DNA from: JAZKFP01 sp040386355
GTDB taxonomy: Bacteria; Pseudomonadota; Gammaproteobacteria; Pseudomonadales; UBA6940
Reading direction: 5' to 3'
NCBI GenBank assembly: GCA_040386355.1
Contig: JAZKFP010000204.1
Span: forward strand, 1 to 26,675
Length of the DNA stretch: 26,675 nucleotides
Shown piece by piece: positions 9,241 to 17,468 of this stretch (positions are counted from its first letter, which is position 1; each line of letters starts with the position of its first letter). A model generated the notes under the pieces. The model saw only the letters and a program-made list of their open reading frames with translations. It did no database searches and had not been told where the DNA came from. Position numbers and translations under genes: made by a program.

Positions 9241-9732
9241 TTATAATATAATTTTTTCGTTTTCCCCGCCCTTTGCCCGTTCACCAGTTAAAACTGCTTT
9301 TACAAAACCTGCAAGCTGAACGATTGTGTTTGATGTTGAATCCCAATATTCTGCTTGTTCCGCACTAACCTTTAATAAAACTAAATTAGGATCATCTAAT
9401 CCTTCAGGAAACCATGCTTTATAAATTGGATTCCACAATTCCTTAATTTTTTCTTTATCATGTACAAGCGAGGCTTTTCCTGAAACAGATACATATGTAT
9501 TTTGTTCAGGCGCTGCGTAAGAAATATTAACCCGTCGATCTTGTTCAATCTCTTCTATTTTATGTGTTTCAGAACTTGTGAAAAACCAAATATCACCATC
9601 AAACTCTGCTTTTTGAGTATGCATTGGCCTTGAACGTAATACTTTACTATCGCACGTTGTCACCATTGCAACTTTAACATCTTTAATTAATGCATTTAAT
9701 TTTTGAACAGATTGTTGTTTTTGAGATTCCAT
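9241..9732 (-). CDS. Pyridoxamine 5'-phosphate oxidase-fold general stress protein
   Basis: A 163-residue protein of the flavin-binding split-barrel family related to general stress protein 26. It opens with a short helix, then VAMVTTCDSKVLRSRPMHTQ, a first barrel strand with the Arg-Pro motif typical of these proteins, then DGDIWFFTSS, HKIEEI, VNISYA, YVSVSGKA, the IKELWNP..KAWFPEG segment and VSAEQAEYWDS, all in the family order. Members bind FMN or a related cofactor, and their substrate is usually unknown, so this is not called pdxH. The Shine-Dalgarno AAGGTG precedes the ATG at 9732. It follows clpB on the same strand after 112 bp with no visible terminator between, so some read-through from the heat-shock promoter is possible. 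Confidence 0.85.
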   Translation of the reverse strand: MESQKQQSVQKLNALIKDVKVAMVTTCDSKVLRSRPMHTQKAEFDGDIWFFTSSETHKIEEIEQDRRVNISYAAPEQNTYVSVSGKASLVHDKEKIKELWNPIYKAWFPEGLDDPNLVLLKVSAEQAEYWDSTSNTIVQLAGFVKAVLTGERAKGGENEKIIL

Positions 9733-9844
9733 AAGACACCTTATTTCAATAATCCAACTTAAAAAAATTCATAGTCAATCCTCTAGGTTTGAATTTTTAT
9801 TGTCAAGTCTATAACCGACATATGAAGCCTAATTAAATTATATG

Positions 9845-12421
9845 TTACTTAAAAAATTCAAACACTACATGGTCATCTTTCCAGGTGGCGAGAATTTTAT
9901 GATCTAAATCATGATCGCCACGTAATAAAGTTTCTGCCAATGGATTTTCCAAATGTTGTTGAATCGCTCTTTTTAAAGGGCGAGCGCCATAGGTTGGATC
10001 AAAACCTACATCAGCAATCGCTTCCAATAAAGCAGGCGTAACCTCTAATGTCATACCACGTTCTTGAATTCGAGATTGCAATTTCGCTAATTGAATTTTC
10101 GCAATATGTTGAATATGAGAATTATTTAAACTGTGAAATACCACAACTTCATCAATACGATTAATTAATTCAGGTCGAAAATGTTTAGCAACAACATTCA
10201 TCACCATATCTTTCATATGCTCATAGGGAGAATCAATCGGCATATTTTGAATTAAATCCGAACCTAAATTAGATGTCATTACAATTACAGTGTTTTTGAA
10301 ATCAACTGTTCTACCTTGACCATCCGTTAATCGACCATCATCTAAAACTTGTAATAAAATATTAAAAACTTCTGGGTGTGCTTTTTCAACTTCATCTAAT
10401 AAAATCACAGAATAAGGATGGCGTCGAACTGCTTCCGTTAAATAACCACCTTCTTCATATCCTATATATCCCGGAGGCGCGCCTAATAAACGGGCAACAG
10501 AATGTTTTTCCATAAATTCAGACATATCAATTCGAATTAACGCATCTTCCGTATCAAATAAAAAATGCGCTAATGCTTTACAGAGTTCGGTTTTTCCAAC
10601 GCCAGTTGGTCCTAAAAATAAAAATGAACCATTAGGACGATTAGGATCGGATAACCCAGCACGCGAACGTCTTACTGCATTCGAAACCGCTTGAATCGCA
10701 GGATGCTGACCGATTACACGTTTATGTAATGCAGCTTCCATATTTAATAATTTTTCTTTTTCACCTTCCAGCATTTTGCTTACCGGAATTCCAGTCCAAC
10801 GTGAAACAACTTCAGCAATTTCTTCTGCGGTAACTTTATTTTTTAATAATTTAGTTTCAGAAGTTTCCGATTTAGACGCTTCGGTTAAACGTTTTTCTAA
10901 TTCAGGAAGGCGTCCGTATTGCAATTCAGACATTTTTGTTAAATCGCCCGCGCGACGTGCCGCTTCCAATTCAATCCGTATATGTTCAATATCGGATTTA
11001 ATTTGTTGATTACCTTGAAGGCTAGCTTTTTCTCGTACCCAAATTTCCTCAAGATCAGAAAATTCGCGACTAAGCGATTCTATTTCTGCTTCAAGTTTTG
11101 AAAGCCTTTGTTTGGATTCATTATCGGATTCTTTTTTTAATGCTTCGCGTTCAATCTTTAATTGAATGAGTCTACGCTCAAGTCTATCCATTGATTCAGG
11201 TTTCGAATCAATTTCCATGCGAATACGACTTGCTGCTTCATCGATTAAATCAATTGCTTTATCGGGTAACTGACGATCCGGAATATATCGATAGGATAAT
11301 TTTGCAGCTTCCACAATTGCTGAATCCGTAATATTTACGCCGTGATGAATTTCGTAACGTTCTTTTAATCCGCGTAAAATAGCGATGGTGTCTTCAACAC
11401 TTGGTTCTTCAACTAAAACTTTTTGAAAACGTCTTTCTAACGCTTTATCTTTTTCAATAAATTGTCGATATTCGTTTAAAGTAGTCGCTCCAACACAACG
11501 CAATTCACCGCGCGCTAATGCAGGCTTTAACATATTTCCTGCATCCATTGCCCCTTCGCTTTTTCCAGCACCAACGATAGTGTGAATTTCATCAATAAAT
11601 AAAATAACGCGCCCATTTTGCTGGCTAAGTTCGTGTAACACCGCTTTTAATCGTTCTTCAAATTCACCACGATATTTCGCACCTGCAATTAATGCACTCA
11701 TATCCAAAGATAGTACTTCACGATTTTTTAAACTTTCTGGAACTTCACCATTTACAATGCGTTGTGCTAAACCTTCAACAATGGCTGTTTTACCAACACC
11801 CGGTTCACCAATTAAAACAGGATTGTTTTTTGTTCGACGTTGTAACACTTGAATGGTGCGACGAATTTCATCGTCACGCCCAATCACAGGATCTAAATGA
11901 CCTTCACGCGCGCGCTTTGTTAAATCTACTGTGTATTTTTCCAAACTTTGGCGATTCTCTTCGGCTGACGCATTATCCACTTTACGATTACCTCGAACCG
12001 CTTCAATTGCCTGTTTTAATGCGATGGGATCAATAGAAATTTTTTGTAAAACATTTTTTAGATTTGAATCTTCAATTGCAGCTAATAAAACTGCATCGGT
12101 ACTAATAAATTGATCGCCTAATTGTTGGGATTTTTTATCTCCTAAATTTAAGAGACGCAATAATTCTGGTGAAACCTGAATATTTCCATCCGGTTGCTGA
12201 ATTTTTGGTAATTCATTTAATCGCATTTCTAAGGCTTGTTTAACTTTTTGAACACTTGTTCCAGCTTTTATAACCAACGGCCCAATTCCGCCATTAGATT
12301 CATTGATGAGTGAAAAAAGTAAATGCGCCGGTTCGACGTAATTATGATCTCGCCCAACCGCAACGGAATGAGCATCTGACAGAGCGGTTTGCAACTGAGT
12401 AGTGAGTTTATCCATGCGCAT
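9845..12421 (-). CDS. clpB: ATP-dependent disaggregase ClpB
   Basis: At 858 residues it is full length against E. coli ClpB (857) and nearly collinear with it. It has the Clp N domain (1-145), NBD1 with Walker A GEPGVGKT (about 205) and Walker B ILFIDE, the middle coiled-coil domain (about 400-530, LEEIWVREKASLQGNQ), NBD2 with Walker A GPTGVGKT (about 606) and sensor VIMTSNLGSDL, and a C-terminal domain ending YGARPLKRAIQQHLENPLAE. ClpB is a hexameric cytosolic AAA+ machine that works with DnaK to dissolve protein aggregates. The first ATG (12421) has AGAGG seven bases upstream; a second Met two codons in (12415) is the alternative. A sigma-32-like promoter lies directly upstream. There is no ClpP-binding IGF loop, which excludes ClpA. 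The gene is intact and borders the decayed island. Confidence 0.98.
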   Translation of the reverse strand: MRMDKLTTQLQTALSDAHSVAVGRDHNYVEPAHLLFSLINESNGGIGPLVIKAGTSVQKVKQALEMRLNELPKIQQPDGNIQVSPELLRLLNLGDKKSQQLGDQFISTDAVLLAAIEDSNLKNVLQKISIDPIALKQAIEAVRGNRKVDNASAEENRQSLEKYTVDLTKRAREGHLDPVIGRDDEIRRTIQVLQRRTKNNPVLIGEPGVGKTAIVEGLAQRIVNGEVPESLKNREVLSLDMSALIAGAKYRGEFEERLKAVLHELSQQNGRVILFIDEIHTIVGAGKSEGAMDAGNMLKPALARGELRCVGATTLNEYRQFIEKDKALERRFQKVLVEEPSVEDTIAILRGLKERYEIHHGVNITDSAIVEAAKLSYRYIPDRQLPDKAIDLIDEAASRIRMEIDSKPESMDRLERRLIQLKIEREALKKESDNESKQRLSKLEAEIESLSREFSDLEEIWVREKASLQGNQQIKSDIEHIRIELEAARRAGDLTKMSELQYGRLPELEKRLTEASKSETSETKLLKNKVTAEEIAEVVSRWTGIPVSKMLEGEKEKLLNMEAALHKRVIGQHPAIQAVSNAVRRSRAGLSDPNRPNGSFLFLGPTGVGKTELCKALAHFLFDTEDALIRIDMSEFMEKHSVARLLGAPPGYIGYEEGGYLTEAVRRHPYSVILLDEVEKAHPEVFNILLQVLDDGRLTDGQGRTVDFKNTVIVMTSNLGSDLIQNMPIDSPYEHMKDMVMNVVAKHFRPELINRIDEVVVFHSLNNSHIQHIAKIQLAKLQSRIQERGMTLEVTPALLEAIADVGFDPTYGARPLKRAIQQHLENPLAETLLRGDHDLDHKILATWKDDHVVFEFFK

Positions 12422-12454
12422 AGCAATACCTCTAAAAAAAAGATTCTGGCATTG

Positions 12455-12483
12455 AGATGGTGGATGGAGGCAAGATTTTCAAT
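12455..12483 (-). promoter_or_regulatory. Sigma-32 (heat-shock) type promoter of clpB
   Basis: Read on the minus strand: ATTGAAA at 12483-12477 (consensus CTTGAAA), 14 bases, then CACCATCT at 12462-12455 (consensus CCCCATNT). Motif identity and spacing fit the RpoH consensus, and it would place the start site about 25 bases before the clpB ATG. Heat-shock control of clpB is established in gammaproteobacteria; the site itself is read by eye. Confidence 0.55.
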
Positions 12484-12574
12484 AGGTGTTGAGTAAGATC
12501 AGGGAAATGTTTTTTAGATAAGGCTGAAGTTATAAATAGCGGGTACGCTCAGTAGACAACGTTTGAAATGGACA

Positions 12575-12637
12575 ATCATCCTTGCAAATTAAAAACCAAG
12601 CTTTCGATTTGCAAGGATGATCAGGGATCGGATCATC
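12575..12637. repeat. Overlapping, mutually exclusive inverted repeats upstream of clpB
   Basis: A perfect 15-bp inverted repeat: ATCATCCTTGCAAAT at 12575-12589 and ATTTGCAAGGATGAT at 12607-12621, with a 17-base loop. The right arm's GATGATC (12616-12622) can instead pair with GATCATC at 12631-12637, so two hairpins compete. Neither is followed by a T-run on either strand, so a simple terminator is unlikely. It lies at the clpB-side edge of the decayed island and could be a mobile-element end, an operator or an attenuator-like structure. Confidence 0.6.
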
Positions 12638-12733
12638 TTAAAAGTAAACTCTAGGACACCATAAAAAGGTTGCTAGTAGATTTTTCTAGTAGGTTAATCA
12701 TAGTTGAAATATATGACTTTCCTTTGCACGGAA

Positions 12734-13009
12734 ATGGATTTAATACTTGAAATGTCCGATGCAAAAACATGGACAACTGAAGTTAAAAAGCCCTTGCTCC
12801 TAAACTTGAAAAGGACTTTTGTCATTCGTTAGAAGATATTAAACCTGAAAAATTTTTGTGGTGTATGCAGGAGTGGATCGATATCTAATTAGTAAACAAA
12901 TAGAAGTCATTTGATTGGTAGATATGATGAAGGCAATAAAAAAATGGAAAATGCTGAAAATTTTTATTTGGAAAATTATATAAAATATATCCCTATGTTA
13001 GATGATTAA
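12734..13009 (+). pseudogene. Remnants of an unidentified small gene upstream of the SIR2-like pseudogene
   Basis: Two codon-like pieces on the plus strand. The first starts at ATG 12734 (MDLILEMSDAKTWTTEVKK) and changes frame at an A5 run (12785-12789) into ALAPKLEKDF, SLEDIKPEKFLW and CMQEWIDI, stopping at TAA 12886-12888. The second, in another frame, reads SHLIGRYDEGNKKM, ENAENFYLENY and IKYIPMLDD, stopping at TAA 13007-13009. Both pieces have protein-like composition (charged/amphipathic, few rare codons) but I recognise no family. They may be one decayed gene once placed before the SIR2-like gene, or two unrelated fragments. It could also be chance open frame in AT-rich DNA, so confidence is low. 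Confidence 0.35.
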
Positions 13010-13106
13010 AGAGTTCATAACTCTATTTAGTAAACAAAAGTTTGATGTTTATGTTATGGCTTTAAGTATTATTTTAATTTGATTTTGAATTTAGGAGTGA
13101 TGTGGA

Positions 13107-14163
13107 ATGTCACGAAAAATGGTTTTTGTCGTTGGTGCTGGAGCAAGCAAAGAAATAAATTTACCAGTAGACAATGAGCTTAAAAATGTTATTTCTGAAA
13201 TGTTAAATATAAAATATGATGATTGGGGTCGTAATCAAGTAACAGGCGATCATGCTGTTTGTCAAACGCTGCATCACTATACTAAAAACCCAGACGGTAC
13301 AAGAGGGGGTGTTAATCCTTTGCTTCATGAGGCTTGGTATATTAATCTTTCTCTCATCTAAACTGAGTCCATCGACAATTTTATTGATCAACATAGGGAT
13401 AATAAAGAAATTGAATTGCTTGCAAAATTAGCAATAGTTCGATCCATTTTAGATGCTGAAAGAAATAGTTTGCTCAAATTTAATTCTTTAAAATCTAATG
13501 ATCATTTAAAATTAATTAGTAATTATAATGATGTTGAAAAAATTTGGTACCTTTCATTTTTTTAAGCTTATTATAGGAAATTGTAGTGCCGACTGTCTGG
13601 AAAAACGTTTTAAATCAATTTCATTAATTATATTTAATTATGATCGATGTGTTGAATATTTTTTATATTTTGCACTTCAAGATTGCTGCAGAATTACATC
13701 AGAAGAATCTGCTCAATTAGTAAATGAAATTTCAATTTATCACTCGTACGGTGATGTGGGTGAATTATACTGGATTGGTTAAGAAAATCGAATGGCATTT
13801 GGTGAAGAGCCTAACGCTAATCAACTATTAAATTTGACTAAAAGAATTAAGACATTTACTGAAGAGGTAAATCCAGAATCTAGTGAAATATTAGAAATAA
13901 GAAATAATATAAGTCTGGCAACTGATCTAATATTTTTAGGATTTGCATTTCACAAGTTAAATATGAATCTAATCTTTCCTGAAAATGAAATAACTTCTAG
14001 CCAATATGTAAATTGTTTTGCAACAACATACGGTTTATCCAAAAGCGATGAAAAATTTATTAAGTTGCAGTTAAGCAATAATTTAAGCAATCATGTTATT
14101 GATACTTTAAATGCTGATTGCAATAATTTTTTTAATGAATATAGGCAAAGTCTATCTTTTTAA
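13107..14163 (+). pseudogene. SIR2-like domain protein, broken by two stops and a frameshift
   Basis: One ancestral gene of about 350 codons. The N-terminus MVFVVGAGASKEINLPV carries the glycine-rich GAGAS loop that binds NAD in SIR2-like proteins. Lesions: an in-frame TAA at 13359-13361 (the frame then continues with ESIDNFIDQHRDNKEIE); a +1 shift at a T7 run (13557-13563), where losing one T joins WYLSFF to KLIIGNCSAD; and a second in-frame TAA at 13780-13782 after GELYWIG, followed by MAFGEEPNANQLLNLTKR. The middle part contains LIIFNYDRCVEYFL and the last part LIFLGFAFHKLNMNLI, as expected for the conserved core of SIR2-like prokaryotic proteins, many of which act in phage defence by NAD hydrolysis. 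That role is family knowledge and is not shown here. With these lesions no full product can be made. It is followed after 43 bp by the HTH/Fic pair. Confidence 0.75.
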
Positions 14164-14206
14164 TATTTGATGTTAGTGGTCTTATAAATTATTAAAGCTA
14201 AAACAT

Positions 14207-14625
14207 ATGACGATGGTCGATATGTTAATGTGCAATTTGAACCCTACAGAAGGGTGGTTAAAGACATTGCGCTTATCCCTAGGGATGTCTGGATCTCAGC
14301 TTGCTTTAAAGCTTGGTGTTTCAAAAGCAAGAGTATCTAGATTTGAGCATGATGAATTAACTGGCAGCGTTACTTTAAAAACGATGCAGAGCGTAGCTAA
14401 AGCAATGAATTGTCGTTTCGTCTACGCCGTTGTTCCGGAAAAAAAATCGAGGAAGTAATAAAAGAACGGGCGATAAAAAAAGCAAAAGAGCAAGTTGATT
14501 CTGCTTCTACTCACATGCCTTTAGAAGCTCAATCATTAAATGCTGAACAAATTAATTTTGAAATTGAAAGAATCGCGTTTGAAATGATTCAAAAAATGCC
14601 TCCCGATGTTTGGAATGATGCATGA
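14207..14625 (+). pseudogene. Mobile mystery protein A-like HTH regulator, frameshifted at an A8 run
   Basis: An XRE-type helix-turn-helix protein of the mobile mystery protein A family, the usual partner of a Fic-domain protein B. The first frame (14207-14458) gives GWLKTLRLSLGMSGSQLA, LGVSKARVSRFE, TLKTMQSVAKAMNCRFVYAV and VPEKKSRK, then stops. The family's C-terminus continues in the next frame (IEEVIKERAIKKAKEQ ... MPLEAQSLNAEQ, ending QKMPPDVWNDA at 14625). The switch falls in A8 at 14439-14446; one more A would restore a continuous protein of about 139 residues. It may be a true frameshift or be partly rescued by polymerase slippage on the A-run. The N-terminus is a little short for the family. 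The stop codon overlaps the Fic gene start by four bases (ATGA), which indicates translational coupling. Confidence 0.75.
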
Positions 14626-15221
14626 GTTTTATAAATATTGAAGATGAGTTCGATGGGGCAACATTAATTAATTTGAATGAAATGGAAGGACTGCGTTTTA
14701 AACATATTTCTACGCGGGAAGAATTAGACCAGCTTGAACAAGCAAATATTACTAAAGGAATGAATTGGTTAACTAAACAAAAAAATCCTGATGTGCTTAC
14801 TGAAGAATTTGTTTGCAAATTACATAAAAAGCTTTTTGGCGAAATGTGGAAGTGGGGAGGAAGCTTTCGTAAAACCGAAAAAAATATAGGCATTGATCCT
14901 TTACAAATAAACATTTAATTACGCAATTTATTGAATGATGTGCGTTATTGGGTAGAAAACAATACTTATCCACCTAAAGAGTTAGCTGCAAGATTTCACA
15001 ATCGATTAGTTTATATTCATCTGTTTCCAAGTGGAAATGGCCGTCATGCTCAAATTATGACGGATACGATTTTAACGAAATTGTTAAAACAGCCTGCAAT
15101 TGATTGGGCAGGGGGATTTAAACCAGAAAATATGGATCAAAGACGCATCAAATATGTTGCAGCCTTAAAAGCTGCCGACCAGTACGACTTCACTGCATTA
15201 TTAGATTTCGTTGACGCTTAA
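14622..15221 (+). pseudogene. Mobile mystery protein B-like Fic-domain protein, interrupted by an in-frame TAA
   Basis: About 199 codons with one in-frame TAA at 14916-14918; the frame is otherwise continuous. The upstream part has the FRKTEKNIGI flap region typical of Fic proteins; the downstream part has NDVRYWVEN, ARFHNRLVYIH and the Fic motif HLFPSGNGRHAQ (15018-15053) against the HPFxxGNGRxxR consensus. The catalytic His and GNGR are kept, but the Pro after His and the last Arg are changed, and the last Arg contacts ATP phosphates in active Fic enzymes. The stop separates flap and active site, so no complete enzyme is made by ordinary translation. The wild-type residue at the stop is probably Gln (CAA to TAA), by position in the family. 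Fic proteins AMPylate or otherwise modify target proteins, and in this pair act like a toxin beside the HTH regulator. Confidence 0.8.
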
Positions 15222-15371
15222 TGAATGCATATAGATCTTCAGATAGAATGCTGCGATTGTTGGCGCGGCTTCGATTGAAACCATTCAAATTTTGCAAATG
15301 AAAGCCTTGCGAGCACTTTTTATCAAACTAATTTTATTTTCGTAAAGATTTCCTACGATGGGATGTACACC

Positions 15372-16973
15372 ATGGCTGACGCCAATTTTCTAAATCAACT
15401 TAAAAAACGCCGTACTTTTGCGATTATTTCGCATCCCGACGCCGGTAAAACGACAATGACCGAGCGGTTGTTGTTACACGGCGGTGTGATTCAAAGCGCT
15501 GGAACGGTAAAAGGTCGAGGTTCGGATAAGCACGCGACATCCGATTGGATGGCAATGGAGCAAGAGCGCGGAATTTCGGTAACAACTTCCGTTATGCAAT
15601 TTCCTTATGCCAATCATTTATTAAATTTGTTGGATACACCGGGCCACGCAGACTTCTCGGAAGACACCTACCGCACGTTAACCGCGGTTGATTCGGCACT
15701 AATGGTGATTGATGGTGCTAAAGGTGTAGAAGAAAGAACCATTAAGTTAATGGAAGTGTGTCGAATGCGCGACACGCCGATATTAACGTTCATTAATAAA
15801 TTAGATCGAGATGTTCGTGAACCCATCGATTTAATTGATGAGATTGAAGATATTTTATCAATTCGCTGTATCCCAATAACCTGGCCAATTGGTATGGGGC
15901 AAAATTTTCAAGGTGTTTATCATTTGCTTGAAAATCGAGTCTATTTCTATAAACGTGGTCAAGGTTTGAAGTTAACTGCGCCAGATATTGTCGACGGTTT
16001 AGATCATCCACGATTGGCGGAGCGCTTAGGTTCACAATTAAACGCATTAAAAGACCAAATTGAATTTATTCAAGGTGTGTCTGAACCTTTTGAAGTTAAA
16101 GAATTTCTTGCGGGTCGACAGACTCCGGTATTTTTTGGAACAGCATTAGGTAATTTTGGAATCGATCATTTATTACAAGGCGTTGTGAAATGGGCGCCTG
16201 CACCATTGGCACGATCAGCACGTCAGCGCGTAGTCGAACCAGCCGAAGAAAAATTTTCCGGTGTGGTTTTTAAAATCCAAGCCAATATGGATCCACGTCA
16301 TCGCGATCGAATTGCTTTTTTAAGATTATGTTCTGGAGCGTTTCATGCGGGAATGAATTTATTTCATGTGCGGTCAGGAAAAACGCTTAAGTCCGTTGAA
16401 GCGCTTACATTAATGGCAGGTGAGCGCATGATTTTAGATGAAGCATTTGCTGGCGATATTATTGGTGTGCATAACCACGGCACAATTCAAATCGGCGATA
16501 CTTTTACTGAAGGTGAAACTTTAGGATTCGTCGGTGTACCGCATTTCGCTCCAGAATTATTCCGTCGAATTCGTTTGCGTGATCCATTAAAAAATAAGCA
16601 ATTAGTGAAAGGGTTAACGCAATTATCGGAAGAAGGCGCCGCGCAAGTTTTTATGCCGAAGAAAAATAATGATTTAATTTTAGGTGCGATCGGTGTTTTG
16701 CAATTTGATGTAGTCGCACATCGATTAAAAGCTGAATACGGCGTGGATTGTGTGTACGAACCTATTAGTGTTGCGGCAGCGCGTTGGATAACGTCGACGC
16801 AATCCAATGAAATGAAATTATTTGTAGATCGAAATCCTGAGTATCTCGCAGCAGATGGAGGTGGACATTTAACTTACCTGGCCCCTTCTATGGCCAATTT
16901 GTCGCTCACGCAAGAGCGTTGGCCAGCTATTTTATTTAGTAAAACGCGTAGAGTTGGTGAGGCTGAAAAGTAA
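15372..16973 (+). CDS. prfC: Peptide chain release factor 3 (RF3)
   Basis: A translational GTPase that recycles RF1/RF2 from the ribosome after peptide release. From the ATG at 15372 it is 533 residues (E. coli 529). G-domain motifs are complete: G1 SHPDAGKTT, the switch I region with ERGISVTTSVMQF, G3 DTPGHADFSEDTYRTL and G4 NKLDRD. Domain II contains FKIQANMDPRHRDRIAF, and the C-terminal part FAPELFRRIRLRDPLK and GVLQFDVVAHRLKAEY, all RF3-specific blocks that exclude EF-G and LepA. An ATG nine bases upstream (15363) is in frame; 15372 is preferred because GGGA lies eight bases before it and MADANFL resembles family N-termini, but this is not certain. It stands alone between the decayed island and rpoZ. 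Confidence 0.97.
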   Translation: MADANFLNQLKKRRTFAIISHPDAGKTTMTERLLLHGGVIQSAGTVKGRGSDKHATSDWMAMEQERGISVTTSVMQFPYANHLLNLLDTPGHADFSEDTYRTLTAVDSALMVIDGAKGVEERTIKLMEVCRMRDTPILTFINKLDRDVREPIDLIDEIEDILSIRCIPITWPIGMGQNFQGVYHLLENRVYFYKRGQGLKLTAPDIVDGLDHPRLAERLGSQLNALKDQIEFIQGVSEPFEVKEFLAGRQTPVFFGTALGNFGIDHLLQGVVKWAPAPLARSARQRVVEPAEEKFSGVVFKIQANMDPRHRDRIAFLRLCSGAFHAGMNLFHVRSGKTLKSVEALTLMAGERMILDEAFAGDIIGVHNHGTIQIGDTFTEGETLGFVGVPHFAPELFRRIRLRDPLKNKQLVKGLTQLSEEGAAQVFMPKKNNDLILGAIGVLQFDVVAHRLKAEYGVDCVYEPISVAAARWITSTQSNEMKLFVDRNPEYLAADGGGHLTYLAPSMANLSLTQERWPAILFSKTRRVGEAEK

Positions 16974-17156
16974 AGCTTTAGACCAGTCAGCCTTAAAAAA
17001 GACAATTTGTTTAAATAAATATGGCATTTAATAAGAGTAATTTTTCCTATCCTATGCCAATATAACAACCTTCTTAAAATTTCTGTTTGATTAAAAATGA
17101 ATCAGCCTCAAGAATGATGAATCTTACTAACACTGCTTGTTATTAAAGGAAAGATT

Positions 17157-17384
17157 ATGGCTCGTATTACAGTTGAAGATTGTTTAGAAAAACTTCGAGC
17201 AGGTGGCGATGATCGTTTCGAATTAGTATTAATTGCTGCAAAGCGAGCGCGTCAGCTTAGTCTGTATGGTAAAGAAGCCTATGTTCCCTGGGAAAATGAC
17301 AAAGCAACAGTAGTAGCTTTACGCGAAATCGCTGAAGGTTACATAAAAGCGGATATTTTGGATGAAAGAGAAGAACGCATGTAA
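17157..17384 (+). CDS. rpoZ: RNA polymerase omega subunit
   Basis: A 75-residue protein, shorter at its C-terminus than E. coli omega (91) as in many relatives. It begins MARITVEDCLEK and has the conserved NRFELV-type block (here DDRFELVLIAAKRARQL) and VVALREIAEGYI. Omega binds the beta-prime C-terminus, helps polymerase assembly and forms part of a ppGpp-binding site. The Shine-Dalgarno AAAGGAAAG precedes the start. It sits 84 bp before spoT on the same strand, the common gammaproteobacterial order, but gmk, the usual upstream neighbour, is replaced by prfC. Confidence 0.96.
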   Translation: MARITVEDCLEKLRAGGDDRFELVLIAAKRARQLSLYGKEAYVPWENDKATVVALREIAEGYIKADILDEREERM

Positions 17385-17455
17385 TTTTAATGGTTTTGCT
17401 TTTAATGGTTCTACAATGAGTCATTTGAACAGAATACATAAAGTACAAAATTGTC

Positions 17456-17463
17456 GAGAGGAG
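17456..17463 (+). promoter_or_regulatory. Ribosome binding site that sets the spoT start
   Basis: GAGAGGAG at 17456-17463 lies five bases before the ATG at 17469. This places the start there rather than at the in-frame TTG at 17451, which would put the Shine-Dalgarno inside the coding region. Confidence 0.8.
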
Positions 17464-17468
17464 TTTTA

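Larger units (their letters stand above)
12422..13106. other. 685-base stretch without an intact gene
   Basis: From left to right it holds the clpB promoter (12455-12483), competing inverted repeats (12575-12637), a 7-bp direct repeat CTAGTAG (12673-12679 and 12686-12692), broken ORF remnants (12734-13009), a 12-bp direct repeat TTAGTAAACAAA (12889-12900 and 13027-13038) and an AT-rich leader before the SIR2-like pseudogene with TTAGGAG near 13092. I see no RNA gene. Confidence 0.6.

Noticed and set aside
12673..12692. CTAGTAG direct repeat as an att site or CRISPR repeat
   Set aside because: Only 7 bp with a 6-base gap in AT-rich DNA; no integrase gene and no further copies.
13107..15221. 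TAA reassignment or programmed read-through to explain the in-frame stops
   Set aside because: The intact housekeeping genes here end with TAA in the ordinary way and contain no internal TAA; true frameshifts occur in the same genes.
16960..16993. AGGCTGA/TCAGCCT inverted repeat as prfC terminator
   Set aside because: Only 7-bp arms with a 20-base loop and no T-run after it; the left arm is within the prfC coding end.
17451..17468. TTG start for spoT
   Set aside because: It would place the GAGAGGAG ribosome binding site inside the coding region; the ATG at 17469 is correctly spaced from it.
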